Source: Entomortierella parvispora (taxonomy: Eukaryota; Mortierellomycota; Mortierellomycetes; Mortierellales; Mortierellaceae). Taken from it: 64,000 bases of DNA. How positions within the stretch are numbered: the first letter of the stretch is position 1; each line of letters opens with the position of its first letter. The notes under the pieces were generated by a model. It did not search any database, was not told where the DNA came from, and worked only from the letters and a program-made list of their open reading frames with translations. A program made the translations under genes and the position numbers. The stretch is taken from positions 1,116,001 through 1,180,000 of the forward strand of contig OY752147.1 of the NCBI GenBank assembly GCA_963573315.1, given 5' to 3'. This document shows, one piece after another, positions 52,408-64,000 of this stretch.

Positions 52408-54033
52408 TTATTCGGCAGTATAGACGCTATGGTCTTTCATTAGAGGCACCTGGGCAGGGTCCTTAGGATGCTCAACATTTGTCGAAGGGCTTGACTGGCG
52501 CCTCTGACGAGGAACATAAAACACTTTCATGACTATGATTGCACTGACCACTAGACCCAACAATAGAATCCAGGCGGCCGTTGTGTCAAAGCCACATTCA
52601 GACAAGAATTGTTCCGAGGGTGGCAGTCCGTGGTGACCCTGGGGGATCCGTTGGTGGCACTCGAGCGCACGGCCCGACGCTTGCTCCTCCCCTTCTTGCT
52701 CCCATGAATACCGTTGTTGCTCTGGAGGGCGCGGAAAAGTTTTGCGGGACAAAGCAAGATCTTGACCCTGTGTGACCATGGTCTTCCTGGCACTGCGCTC
52801 GCGTTGTTCTTCCACGTAAAGGGCGTCATCCTCGGTTATTTTTGGATCAGGGTCGCTGATCTCGACGATATGGTTTCTGTTGAGGGAGTCGATGTTGCTG
52901 TTTTTGTCAATATTTTTGGTGTTGGTGTTGGTGTTGATGTTGTGCTCGAGCCCGTCCTTGACCTCGGCGTTAGTGTTGACTCCAGAAATATCCAAGAAGG
53001 ATGGGGGCGTCACCACAACGCCCATTTTGGCCTCATCATTGTTAATCTTTCTGCTAGTGCCTGAACTCAGCCGGTCTCTTTTTTTCTTGTGGCTGTCGTC
53101 AGGGCGGAGGCCGTGAGAGTTCTTCTTTTGGCTTTTCGCTTTCGTCTCAGGGCCACCGCTCTTCTTCAGTCTCAATCCTCTCTGGCGGAAATCATCCTGC
53201 CGTCTCAGAAAGACCGGGATCTGACTCTCTGAAAATATGATGGACTCGTAAGCGGATAAAAGTTTTGCGCGGCTGCTATTGCTGTTTCCCTTTTTCTTGT
53301 GAGGGTTGCCATGATTTGGGACAGATGCTTTTGATATCGCTACTCGCTTTTGAGGGGATGGCTGCTTCTCGTTGTTGCTGGCAATGTCTCCTATCTTGTC
53401 GTTGATCTCGATGCCAGGCACGCTGTCATGTAGAAAGGGTTCATACTGCCCCAGAGGATTCGCCACAGCTGCGATGTTGCTCGTGGTATCCGAAGTGTCA
53501 TCTGGATCTCTTGCTGTGATGCTGTTAGCAGAGGCAGATTCGACCCTTGCAGGGGTATCAGGGGCCCTCACGACGTCTTTAGGAGTGGCATCAGGCGCCT
53601 TTTCGTCGTCATCGTCATCTCGTTTGACAGGATGCACCCTTTTGGCGTCACTTTTGTCATTCTGGCTCAGGTGTCGTTTTTGTTGCTGCTGTTTCTGAAG
53701 CTGCAATCGCTTTCGTTTCCGGGCCGATTTATTCATCAGTACAGGAGTATTGTGGACACTCTCATCCACCAGTTGGACGTGGTGGACTTGATGAGCCAAT
53801 TGATGTCGGCCTCGCTGTCTGTCTCTGTAACTCGGACTTTTGACAATGATGTTGCCGTTGGTACTTTTGCGATCCTTCTTTGAAGACAAAGGTGAGGCGG
53901 AAGCTGTGGATTTGGCAAGAATAAAATAGGCTATTGTCCAAGGAATGAGGGCTAAGAATGAAGTGGTGGAAGATGCGAGGGACCGTTGTTGCTGTTGCGG
54001 CTGTCGTCGCAGCCGCGGCAGTTGTGGTGACAT
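52408..54033 (-). CDS. Unrecognised type I membrane protein
   Basis: A single exon of 541 residues. An N-terminal hydrophobic stretch (FLALIPWTIAYFILAKSTAS, about 27-46) looks like a signal peptide. A long, very polar Lys/Asp/Ser/Asn-rich region follows (about 50-460), including short repeats such as NTNTNTKNIDKN. Near the C-terminus one transmembrane helix (AAWILLLGLVVSAIIVMKVF, about 485-505) is followed by a basic YVPRQRRQ and a short tail. No family is recognised. The stop TAA overlaps the polyadenylation hexamer AATAAA, and the gene is convergent with ATP14 with 115 bp between stops. Confidence 0.75.
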   Translation of the reverse strand: MSPQLPRLRRQPQQQQRSLASSTTSFLALIPWTIAYFILAKSTASASPLSSKKDRKSTNGNIIVKSPSYRDRQRGRHQLAHQVHHVQLVDESVHNTPVLMNKSARKRKRLQLQKQQQQKRHLSQNDKSDAKRVHPVKRDDDDDEKAPDATPKDVVRAPDTPARVESASANSITARDPDDTSDTTSNIAAVANPLGQYEPFLHDSVPGIEINDKIGDIASNNEKQPSPQKRVAISKASVPNHGNPHKKKGNSNSSRAKLLSAYESIIFSESQIPVFLRRQDDFRQRGLRLKKSGGPETKAKSQKKNSHGLRPDDSHKKKRDRLSSGTSRKINNDEAKMGVVVTPPSFLDISGVNTNAEVKDGLEHNINTNTNTKNIDKNSNIDSLNRNHIVEISDPDPKITEDDALYVEEQRERSARKTMVTQGQDLALSRKTFPRPPEQQRYSWEQEGEEQASGRALECHQRIPQGHHGLPPSEQFLSECGFDTTAAWILLLGLVVSAIIVMKVFYVPRQRRQSSPSTNVEHPKDPAQVPLMKDHSVYTAE

Positions 54034-54951
54034 GGTGTTGTGAGAAGGAGGTCGACGAAGAAGTGGCGTTCAAGAGGAAGGAACTTTGCGGTTTACGAAA
54101 ACAACAAAAGATGAGGACACTGTCGATTCCTTTGGAGAGCGGGAGGCGATGAGACCGAGGAACGAACGAGGGCGAACGACTGTGAGCAATTTCCCAAATG
54201 AAATGGGGGCAAAGAAGTTGGCGAGGCTTGTCTGTAGACCACAGCAAAAGGAGAAGAGAGGAGAGCAGAGAGATGACCCGCTTTATGCATCGATGACCGA
54301 CGGAAGAGGACAATGAATCTACTCACTCCCTCAAATGACGGCGAGTGGCCCGTTGGTGCGCACGGCTGCGGTGCTTGGGGTTTATCTTGCGGTGTCTTTC
54401 ACCTGTCTATCTATCTTTGCTAACTGACAAACATGTGCAGGTGACAATGACCATTTCTAAGATGCGGACAAGTGTCTGTTCCTCAGTCCTCAAGGAATTT
54501 GACCCTACATGTATTTTGAACCAACATTGGAAAGCCGATGTACCAGACTGGACTCTTCTTGGTAAAGGACAATGAGGCTATTAGGGGAGAGACCCATGCC
54601 ATGACTTGTGCATCTCCCTGGAAAAGGTTCTCTGCCCTAACAACAACACCCTCAGTCGAAAGGTCGGACAGTTTCTTGAATGATCCTAGCTAGGATCATA
54701 ACGACAAACTCTCCCCCAGTCAAATCGCTTTGATCGCTGTCAATCTCCTCATCTTCCAGCGTCTCTCCGAAGACGTTTCTGCCTGTCCAAATGACCTCGA
54801 GTACAGATTCGTTTTTCGCACTGGCATTATTGATGGACAGACCTCAATCGAAACCATGCTGTTTGGTTCTCAGGGCTCCGCATGGGACTCCCCATTGACA
54901 ACGGGAACTGTAGGTAAGGACAGAACGCGAGGATGTTAGTTGTGGCATCGA
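54034..54951. other. Intergenic region
   Basis: No gene is supported. Minus-strand DNA just above 54034 may be the leader of the preceding gene. Open frames in 54345-54940 show no family resemblance. Confidence 0.4.
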
Positions 54952-55570
54952 TTAGTTGCCAAGGAATTGAGAGGCGCACGGTCTCGCGATATATTCGGGG
55001 TCTCCCCGCAGACTCATGTTCTTGAGGAAAGGAAGACTAACCAGTACGGACCCCAAGAATGTTTCCTTCAGTGTCCAGGAAACCTCGAATGTCAACGTCG
55101 AAAGCCGAGACATAATCTTTACAACGTCCATGATTTGCGTCTCCGGAATGTTGTGGGGTACTTTCAATTGACAGACTTTCCGGCATCGGGTTTTGCTTGA
55201 GGATATCTTGAATCCATCCTTTGTCATCAGAACCCAGGTCAGGAATCGAGAACATTGTCAATCGAGAGAAGTCTGGTCTAGGAAGAAACACTTCTCTCGG
55301 AAGAAAACTGGGACAGACCAATTCATCGACAAAGGTCACATAGCGAGGAAAGACCTCGAGAAGGCGACGGTGGCGGTCTCCTTCGACATCATCCTTTTCA
55401 ATAGATCTGCTCTGTACACGAACGGTTGAACCCTCGCCTTGCAGACACGACAGGCGACGGCCAAGGCCGGCTTCCCGAGCTGGGCAGCGATGCGAATGAG
55501 CACCTCTGGAATGTCGATTGCATTTGCGAGCGGCACTAGTGTCCGGAAAAGTAAGGTAGGCTGGTGAACA
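54952..55570 (-). pseudogene. Degenerate F-box/LRR-like gene remnant
   Basis: Protein-like fragments lie in order on the minus strand but in different frames. The first (55536-55336) has the F-box look of Mortierella proteins: DIPEVLIRIAAQLGKPALAV then ACRVCKA. The next, in another frame, gives VFPRYVTFVDELVCPS, and PDFSRLTMFSIPDLGSDDKG. The last, in a third frame (55227-54952), gives LSTLTFEVSWTLKETFLGSV and LPFLKNMSLRGD, like leucine-rich strands. Stops and frame changes break it, and no introns that would rescue it were found. F-box/LRR families are large in these fungi, so a dead copy is plausible. Confidence 0.5.
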
Positions 55571-55740
55571 AGCAGAGAAAGAGGCAGAGGAAGGGATGCC
55601 CTCGATAATAATAATGCCCTTTCCTGGGTCTTGTGCCTGTCCCTCCATCTTTTCTTCCGTCCGCCCGTCTCTTCTTTTTCATTTCATCCCCCATTTATTC
55701 ATTCATTCCATCTTGATCCCCCGTCTTCCCTCTCCTTCTA

Positions 55741-58408
55741 ATGTCGTCCACCCGCATCCTCTGCAGCCGGTCTACAGCTGCCAGGACATGGACCCCGCGC
55801 TCGACATCTTCGCGGGCGATCCTCCCCACAGCCAACAGCCTCCCTCCACAGCGATCCGCCATGTCCGCGTCCGCGTTCTTGTCAACACATGCCAAATCAG
55901 CCAACAGTCTCAAAAAAACGCCATCGCCTGCCACTGCTGCCACCACCCCAACGAATGCTGCTACTGCAGCAACGTCCGTAAAGACATCTGTAACTTCCGA
56001 GCCTGTCAGTGTGACCCCGCTGTCGTCTCTCCGAGAGCTATTTGACAATCCTCCCACGGGTCGTTCTCAATCACGACTGGCATCCGCCGCCGGCCCCGAG
56101 GGCCTTTTCCTCTACCCAAATCTCAAGACACCCGACACATTTCTGGACTCTGTGAATGCAGCCATTGCGCGAGGCCATTTGTTGGTCGAGAGGATCGCCA
56201 ACGCGCCTGAGCAAGGAGAGGCCGAAATGAGAAAGGTTGTCAAGCTCTTTGATCGTCTGAGTGATGTGCTCTGCAAGGTGATTGATGCTGCAGAGGTCGT
56301 ACGATGCCTGCACCCAGATCCGGCCTGGCGTCAAGGCGCCGAGACTGTGTATGAGGAGCTGTTCTCATGGATGAACACGCTCAACACCGACCCAAGACTT
56401 TACGAGGTGCGTTTTCTTATTTTTCCCACGGACTCTTTGCTGTTGGATATCCGATGAAACCAAATGCTTACTTCCGACTTCTTATTCTCAGGTTCTCCGG
56501 ACTGTCCTGAACACGCCCAGCATCGAGAGCCATTTGTCCGAGGCAGAGCGGCAGGTTGCATTAGTTTTTCTGCGGGATTTTGAAAAGTCTGGTATCCACT
56601 TGTCGGATGCGAAGCGTGCACAGTTTGTTCAGCTCTCGGACAGGATCGTAGGATTGGGACGTGATTTCATGCAAAACTCGTCCACGCCAGGACCAGGACC
56701 AGCACATATCTTGGTTAGTCCTCCTACTCGACTTCAAGGACTTGCACCCAGTTATATTCAACGTATTACCAGGACAAACAAGTTTGGAGAGAAGGTCGCC
56801 GTCGTTCCCACAACAGGATGGGAGTCGCAAATGGTGCTGAAACATGTGGAAGACGAGGATGTTCGGAGGTCCATGTATATGGCCAGTATGGCAGAGGACA
56901 AGTCGAAAGTAGCGGTGCTGGACGATCTGCTCAACACTCGCTACCAATTGGCCCAACTTGTGGGGTTGCCGAGTTATGGGCACATGTTCCTGGGCGACAA
57001 GATGGTGAAGAACCCTGAAAACGTTCAAGCGTTCCTTCAGACACTTGCTAAGAGCCAACAGGATCAAGTTGCGGGCGAGATGGAGATGCTTCAGAAGGCA
57101 AAGAGGATCTTCACTAAAGATAAGGATGCTCAACTGGAGGCTTGGGACCGTGATTTCTACGTGCGACTCGTAAACAACAAGACCAACACGATGCCTCATG
57201 GGGACCCAATCTCTGCCTACTTCTCAGTAGGGACGACTATGGACGGACTCTCAAGACTGTTCTCTCACCTCTATGGAATCAAATTTGTAGCAGGAAATAC
57301 GCTTCCTGGAGAAATTTGGCATGACGAGGTCCAAAAGCTGGATGTTGTGGATGAGCGCGAAGGTCTGATCGGAACAATCTATTGTGACTTTTACGGACGA
57401 CAAGGGAAGCAACTGAATGCAGCACACTACACGGTTCGCTGTTCCCGAAGAGTTGATGATGACGATGAGGAACACGACATTGCAGAAGATATGGTTCTTC
57501 GCGAAGGAATCGAGCTCGCCACTGCAGACCCTGGTGTCACAATGACTGGCAAGGAAGGGCGATATCAACTGCCGTTGGCAGTACTGTCCTGTGGATTCTC
57601 ACGACCACCCGGAGGCAAGCCTGCGTTGCTGAGTTGGGTTGAAGTAGAGACCCTTTTCCATGAAATGGGCCATGCGATGCATTGTAAGTTCAATTGAACA
57701 GCTTTGATCCATATGTTGCTGCGACTGGAACTACTTCACATTCTAACAATCAACTCCAAATATATTACTACCCTAGCCATGATCGGTAGAGCCGATTACC
57801 ATAACGTGTCTGGTACCAGATGCCCGATCGACTTTGTAGAGATTCCTTCTATCCTAATGGAGCACTTTTTAGCTGACCCAGCAGTCCTGGGCCTTTTTGC
57901 GACACATCATCAAACCGGAGCGTCCCTACCTGCAGGACTTCTAATGGCACATCAGGCAAACAGATCTACATTCAAGGCAATTGAACTTCACTCTCAGATG
58001 TCGATGGCCATGCTGGATCAACTTTATTATTCTACAGTCGTAGGCGAGCCCGGATTCAACTCAACGGCTACTTTGGAGAAGTTGCAGGCGGCCACAGGGA
58101 TCGTCCCGCCCGTCAATGGAACTGCGTGGCAGACCGGATTCGGCCATCTGTATGGATACGGAGCCGGCTATTACTCGTATCTCTTTGGCAGAACTGTGAC
58201 GGGACAGATTTGGGACCAAGTCTTTAGAAACTCACCCACGTCCAGAGCCTCGGGCGAACGGTTGCGTGAGAATGTGTTGAAGTGGGGAGGAGGAAAAGAC
58301 CCATGGGAATGCCTGGGTGGCCTGCTTGAGGATGAGAGGCTCACCAAGGGTGATCAAGAAGCCATGAGGATTGTCGGCGACTGGGGGACGACTAGGAAGA
58401 GCTCTTGA
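55741..58408 (+). CDS. OCT1: Mitochondrial intermediate peptidase
   Basis: M3 metallopeptidase of the mitochondrial matrix that removes an N-terminal octapeptide from imported proteins after MPP cleavage. Model: join(55741..56406, 56492..57683, 57777..58408), 829 residues. The first 90 residues are Arg/Ser/Thr/Ala-rich, fitting a presequence. The body shows M3 segments (EGLFLYPNLKTPDTFLDSVN, IGTIYCDFYGRQGKQLNAAH, LPLAVLSCGF) and the zinc site HEMGHAMHS near residues 612-620, which spans the exon 2/3 junction. RADYHNVSGTRCPIDFVEIP and FGHLYGYGAGYYSYLFGR follow as in family members. No disabling change is seen. Confidence 0.95.
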
Positions 58409-58965
58409 ATAGACAGCAAAGTAGAAAAGTGTACGATAACAATGTTTCCTTAAGATGAGCCCCGACTCTTCACTTCATAGAATATCAATCTTCCTCCTCC
58501 ATGTTGAGGAGACACTTGCCGTAGACGTTTGATATCTCGCGCAAAGAACCTTCCCTTGTTGCCCCCTTACATTTGACCGACTGTTGCACAACCACACGCG
58601 GGCACACAGGGGTTATTAGAGCAATGATGTGTTGGCAGCCTTTCACAGGCTCACTGGTTTTCTGTCGACAGTTGACGCTGTTAGACTACTGCTACGGTAA
58701 CGTTGGGGTCCAGCCTCCAGCTTTGTAAGGTGCTCTCTCCAGTCGACTGCCCCGTGGGTGACACCGTGCAATCTGACAGGGTTCCTCCCATGCTTTTGCT
58801 CCTTCTCCCCACAAATGCTCACTTTATTTATTTTTTTCTCACTCTCCTTTCCTCTTCTCGCTTCTTTCTTCTTCCTCTTTCTTCTGCCTACCCTTCTCAT
58901 TTCCGCCACCTCGTCCCTCCATCCTCCCCTCACAGAAAAAGTCTGGGACAAAAAAAATCCTCAAC
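58409..58965. other. Intergenic region upstream of the secreted protein gene
   Basis: No gene is supported. The plus strand is pyrimidine-rich at about 58795-58935, running up to the next ATG. Confidence 0.45.
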
Positions 58966-59865
58966 ATGCGCTTCTCACCATCAGCAACGATCATCGCCTT
59001 CTCCTCTTTGGCTCTTCTCTTGCTTAGCCATAACAATGCCGTCGAGGCCAGACTTACCGCCGAGGAAAGACTTGCAGCCGAGCTCAAGCATCCCGACAAC
59101 CCCAACTACTGCCCCCCTTGTTTGCAAAAGGCCATGGCTAACCATTTCCCCCATGCCTGCCCCAAGAGCTTGGAGCCAATTGAAGGAACCAACAGACCCG
59201 ATGGACCCCGACCAGAAGAGCAACGGTGCGTCTGTATTTCGTTCCAGGACCTGTATTGGATGAAGGAGGACTGCGAACATGAATGCACCTTTGTGAACGA
59301 TCCCGAGGCCATGAAGAACTTCATGCCAGCCAGGGAATTGCCCGGGTGTGATCGTTGGATTGACTTTTCGACTGAGGAGGAGAAGGAGGTGGAGGGCTTT
59401 GCGAAGAAGGACCCTAACTACAAGCCAAAGGTCTACTTGGACGACGAGGAGAAGGAGGTTAAGGACGATCAGAAAGTGCAGGAGGAACAAATTGAAGCCA
59501 TTGAGGTTGAAACCGAGGTAGAAGCTGAGATCGATGCAAAGGACAGCACGGACAAGGTTGTCGCGGAGGAGGTTGCGGAAGAGGTTGCGGAAGAGATCGC
59601 GGAAGAAAAAGATGTCGCTGCCGAAGAGAAGGAGGAGAAGGAGGAGGTGACTTATGAAGACGATCCAATCGCCGAGGAAGTGGAGCAGGAAGTGGAAGGT
59701 GTTTCTGCCGCCGATATTGTTGCCGAGGAAGTCGCTGTTGCTGAAGAAACCGCTGCCAACAACGAAGTTGTTGCTGAGGTGGAAGTTTCAGACGAGGATG
59801 CTGCTGTTGAAGAGGTCGCTGCCGAGGAGAAGACACGTGAGGCGGTTGGCAAGGATGAGCTATAG
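58966..59865 (+). CDS. Secreted cysteine-rich protein with acidic tail
   Basis: A single exon of 299 residues, family not recognised. Signal peptide about 1-28 (MRFSPSATIIAFSSLALLLL then SHNNAVEA). The next 120 residues hold eight cysteines in the order YCPPC, HACP, RCVC, DCEHEC and GCDRW, enough for four disulfides. From about residue 150 to the end the protein is almost all Glu, Val, Ala, Asp and Lys, with imperfect repeats of the type EEVAEEVAEEIAEE. There is no GPI signal and no second hydrophobic helix, so it is probably secreted or lumenal. The pyrimidine-rich leader supports the start. Confidence 0.82.
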   Translation: MRFSPSATIIAFSSLALLLLSHNNAVEARLTAEERLAAELKHPDNPNYCPPCLQKAMANHFPHACPKSLEPIEGTNRPDGPRPEEQRCVCISFQDLYWMKEDCEHECTFVNDPEAMKNFMPARELPGCDRWIDFSTEEEKEVEGFAKKDPNYKPKVYLDDEEKEVKDDQKVQEEQIEAIEVETEVEAEIDAKDSTDKVVAEEVAEEVAEEIAEEKDVAAEEKEEKEEVTYEDDPIAEEVEQEVEGVSAADIVAEEVAVAEETAANNEVVAEVEVSDEDAAVEEVAAEEKTREAVGKDEL

Positions 59866-60281
59866 TCTACAGGTAGCTAGCTACTCTACAGCCTCATATT
59901 ACACTGGCGGCGCAATTACCTTTCGGCAGGCAGGGCATGGTCAGTGCTTTGCTGTTTCGCACATCCCAAAAAAAAACGTTCAAAAGAAATCCCCCGCGAA
60001 TTCACAAAGTTTCTTGCCCGTAGAGTCATCGCACGGCGATCCAGGAACATCGATGAGTGGAGCGTCGGAAATAAGGTCGGAAGGGGTGGCGTGTGGAGAC
60101 AATGGAGAAATGTATAAAAGGAAGGGCCGTTGGTTTGCATCTGCATCTTCATTCTCTCTCATTCTGATTCTGCCAAAGAGCTCATCCACCCTCGACTCGA
60201 CTAAGTCCTTTGCCGCCATTCCAGTGCCACCATTACAATCACATATTAATATTATAAACCCTATCAGATATAATATCCAGC
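59866..60281. other. Intergenic region with GNAT-gene promoter
   Basis: No gene. It contains a TATA-like element (listed separately) and the short 5' leader of the next gene. Confidence 0.45.
60113..60120 (+). promoter_or_regulatory. TATA-box-like element of the GNAT gene
   Basis: TATAAAAG lies 162 bp before the ATG at 60282, a reasonable place for a core promoter with a leader of about 130 bases. Confidence 0.5.
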
Positions 60282-60947
60282 ATGGCAATCTCTTCAGAGA
60301 TGTTCTCCTTCCGTCCGGTAAGAACAACCATCCCTTCCTCCCTTCCTCTGCCGTATTGCTTTAAAGACACTCAAAATGGCTCACCACTCTTCTCCTGCTT
60401 TGCTTGTTCATAGACTCGCCCGGACGAGCTCGACATCTTCATTGACATTCTGGAAAGGGCCGCCCAGTGGATGGTCGCCAACAACCTGAATCAATGGATT
60501 CCAGGATCTTTTGTAGCACCAAAGACACGGGCCCATATCAAGCACACTGTCTCGATCGGCAATGCTTATTTCATCATGCACAGCCCTGTTGACGGGGAGC
60601 CAGCCATCATCGGTACCTTCACACTCAACTACGACGATCCTTTTGACGAGATGCTTTGGAAAGATCTGGTAGAAGATTGGACCGCTGCTGTTTACTTGCA
60701 CCGCCTGGTGGTCGAGCGAGAGTTCAAGGGTTTTGGTCTCGGTCCAAAGGCACTGATGTTTGCGGAGCAAGAGGGATTGAAGCGAGGAAAGACGTTCCTG
60801 AGACTGGATTGCATGGCGGACAACAAGCTGTTGAAGGCCTATTATCGCGAGAAGGCCCACTTCAAGGAGTTTGACGACTACCCTGGCGAGCGGCTCTTTG
60901 GACGGTTCGAGCGACCGATCACAGCGACGCTGCCCAAGGAAGAGTGA
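60282..60947 (+). CDS. GNAT-family N-acetyltransferase
   Basis: Model: join(60282..60317, 60414..60947), 189 residues, one GNAT domain. Visible elements: helix and strand DELDIFIDILERAAQWMVAN, FIMHSPVDGEPAIIGTFTLN (central strands), AVYLHRLVVEREFKGFGLG (strand 4 and the acetyl-CoA pyrophosphate loop, R-x-x-G-x-G like), then FLRLDCMADNKLLKAYYREK (strand 5 to helix 4, with the tyrosine pair often seen). Substrate cannot be told from sequence; the family acetylates many small amines and proteins. Exon 1 codes only 12 residues. AATAAA is at 60956. Confidence 0.88.
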
Positions 60948-61266
60948 ACATGATAAATAAAATGAAGTCAATAGATACCCCCTCTCTCTCTTTCTCTCTC
61001 ACATCCACATAGCAACATGCTTTCTGTGAAGGAGCCAGGAACTTGTCCAACCAGAAATGAAAATGGCCCAGATCAGGCTCAGAGTGAAAGAGCGACAAGA
61101 GTGAGTGACTAAGCCACCAGGGCGATCGCCACCTATAAAAGCGACCTGCGCATTCCATGATTTGGCCGGCTTGGTTCATTCGCACTCGCATCGACCCTTT
61201 CATCCGTCAGGACACAAGGACACCACACCCCGCCAGACCGCCACCACTCCCGCATAGATACATACC
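60948..61266. other. Intergenic region upstream of DDX41
   Basis: 319 bp with a TATA-like element at 61134 and no coding potential. Confidence 0.45.
61134..61140 (+). promoter_or_regulatory. TATA-box-like element of DDX41
   Basis: TATAAAA lies 127 bp before the DDX41 ATG. Confidence 0.5.
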
Positions 61267-63591
<2,325 letters not shown>

Positions 63592-63804
63592 AAATTTCCT
63601 CGTTACTGTTAAAGTGTCACTATTCTATTTTCTTGTCTACAACCTGTTTCAAGAACAACCATAATAAAAAAAATTGTATCATAGCAAAGACTTCCAAGTG
63701 GGTATTTTCTAGAAATGCAAAATGGGTTTATTGTTTTATCATTTGAGAATCATGCAGAGTATCAGATTGGAAAGACAGGGGAATGCTGGTTGATAATTTG
63801 TTTT

Positions 63805-64000
63805 CTATGCCTTGGTTCTCATGAACTCGATCAGGCAGAGCGTGCTCTGGAATAGCTCCTCAAGTCTCCTCCATTCGCGCTGGTGCTCTCCGATTAACCG
63901 CCTCAGACGCATGCTCACGCTCAAAGGACCAGGCTTGGTGGCATTGGCATTGAACTTGACCCTAGGCTCCGAGTCCTCGTCATCATCGCTCTCCATCTCG
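63805..64000 (-). CDS. C-terminal end of an unrecognised gene (cut by window edge)
   Basis: The last 64 codons of a minus-strand frame that is open to the window's right edge; the stop is TAG at 63805-63807. The ATG near the edge need not be the start. The piece is acidic (ESDDDEDSEPRVKF) then basic and helical (SMRLRRLIGEHQREWRRLEE, LCLIEFMRTKA). It could be the end of a nuclear or signalling protein, but no family is recognised. It faces DDX41 tail to tail with 213 bp between stops. Confidence 0.5.
   Translation of the reverse strand, partial: EMESDDDEDSEPRVKFNANATKPGPLSVSMRLRRLIGEHQREWRRLEELFQSTLCLIEFMRTKA

Overview
The window is nuclear DNA of a filamentous fungus, almost certainly of the Mortierellaceae (Mortierella/Linnemannia/Podila group). 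The intronless delta-12 fatty-acid desaturase at 45.2-46.4 kb closely resembles, from memory, the Mortierella alpina enzyme. Most other genes carry several short introns (about 70-120 bp, ending in TAG or CAG), long pyrimidine-rich tracts precede many start codons on the coding strand, and AATAAA signals follow the stops. No viral or organellar segment was recognised.

Layout. 1-5.6 kb: a non-LTR (LINE) retrotransposon cut only by the left edge, with ORF1 and ORF2 overlapping in a TAATG stop-start. 7.2-10.2 kb: PP2A B55 subunit (CDC55) in eight exons. 11.5-18.6 kb: three chromatin genes, namely SDS3 of the Sin3 deacetylase complex, a small SET-domain protein and a MYST acetyltransferase; the last two share a 263-bp divergent promoter. 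19.9-22.2 kb: an unrecognised low-complexity protein, convergent with CDC14 phosphatase (22.3-25.0 kb). 25.7-30.2 kb: protein kinase C (PKC1) in ten exons with a polyglutamine tract of about 36 residues. 30.7-32.3 kb: a mitochondrial TrhO-like rhodanese protein, tail to tail with an unrecognised gene. 34.2-37.7 kb: RIB3 (riboflavin synthesis) convergent with a MetX-family O-acetyltransferase. 38.2-43.3 kb: a 1511-residue protein joining a C2 domain to a degenerate kinase. 45.2-50.0 kb: the desaturase and a secreted single-pass membrane protein. 51.3-54.0 kb: ATP synthase subunit h, convergent with an unrecognised membrane protein. 55 kb: an F-box relic. 55.7-63.6 kb: four plus-strand genes in tandem, namely OCT1 peptidase, a cysteine-rich secreted protein, a GNAT acetyltransferase and DDX41 helicase. 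The right edge cuts a minus-strand gene.

How the genes relate. This is mostly a housekeeping and signalling region, not a functional cluster. Loose themes are phosphorylation control (CDC55, CDC14, PKC1, the C2-pseudokinase), histone modification (SDS3, SET protein, MYST) and mitochondrial function (TrhO-like, ATP14, OCT1, perhaps the O-acetyltransferase). Exon models were built by hand from splice signals, reading-frame continuity and recalled family alignments; all summed CDS lengths are multiples of three. The most unusual items are the C2-pseudokinase, the intact LINE with its overlapping ORFs, two GC-AG introns supported by conserved motifs, and the altered acetyl-CoA loop and large insertion in the MYST protein.
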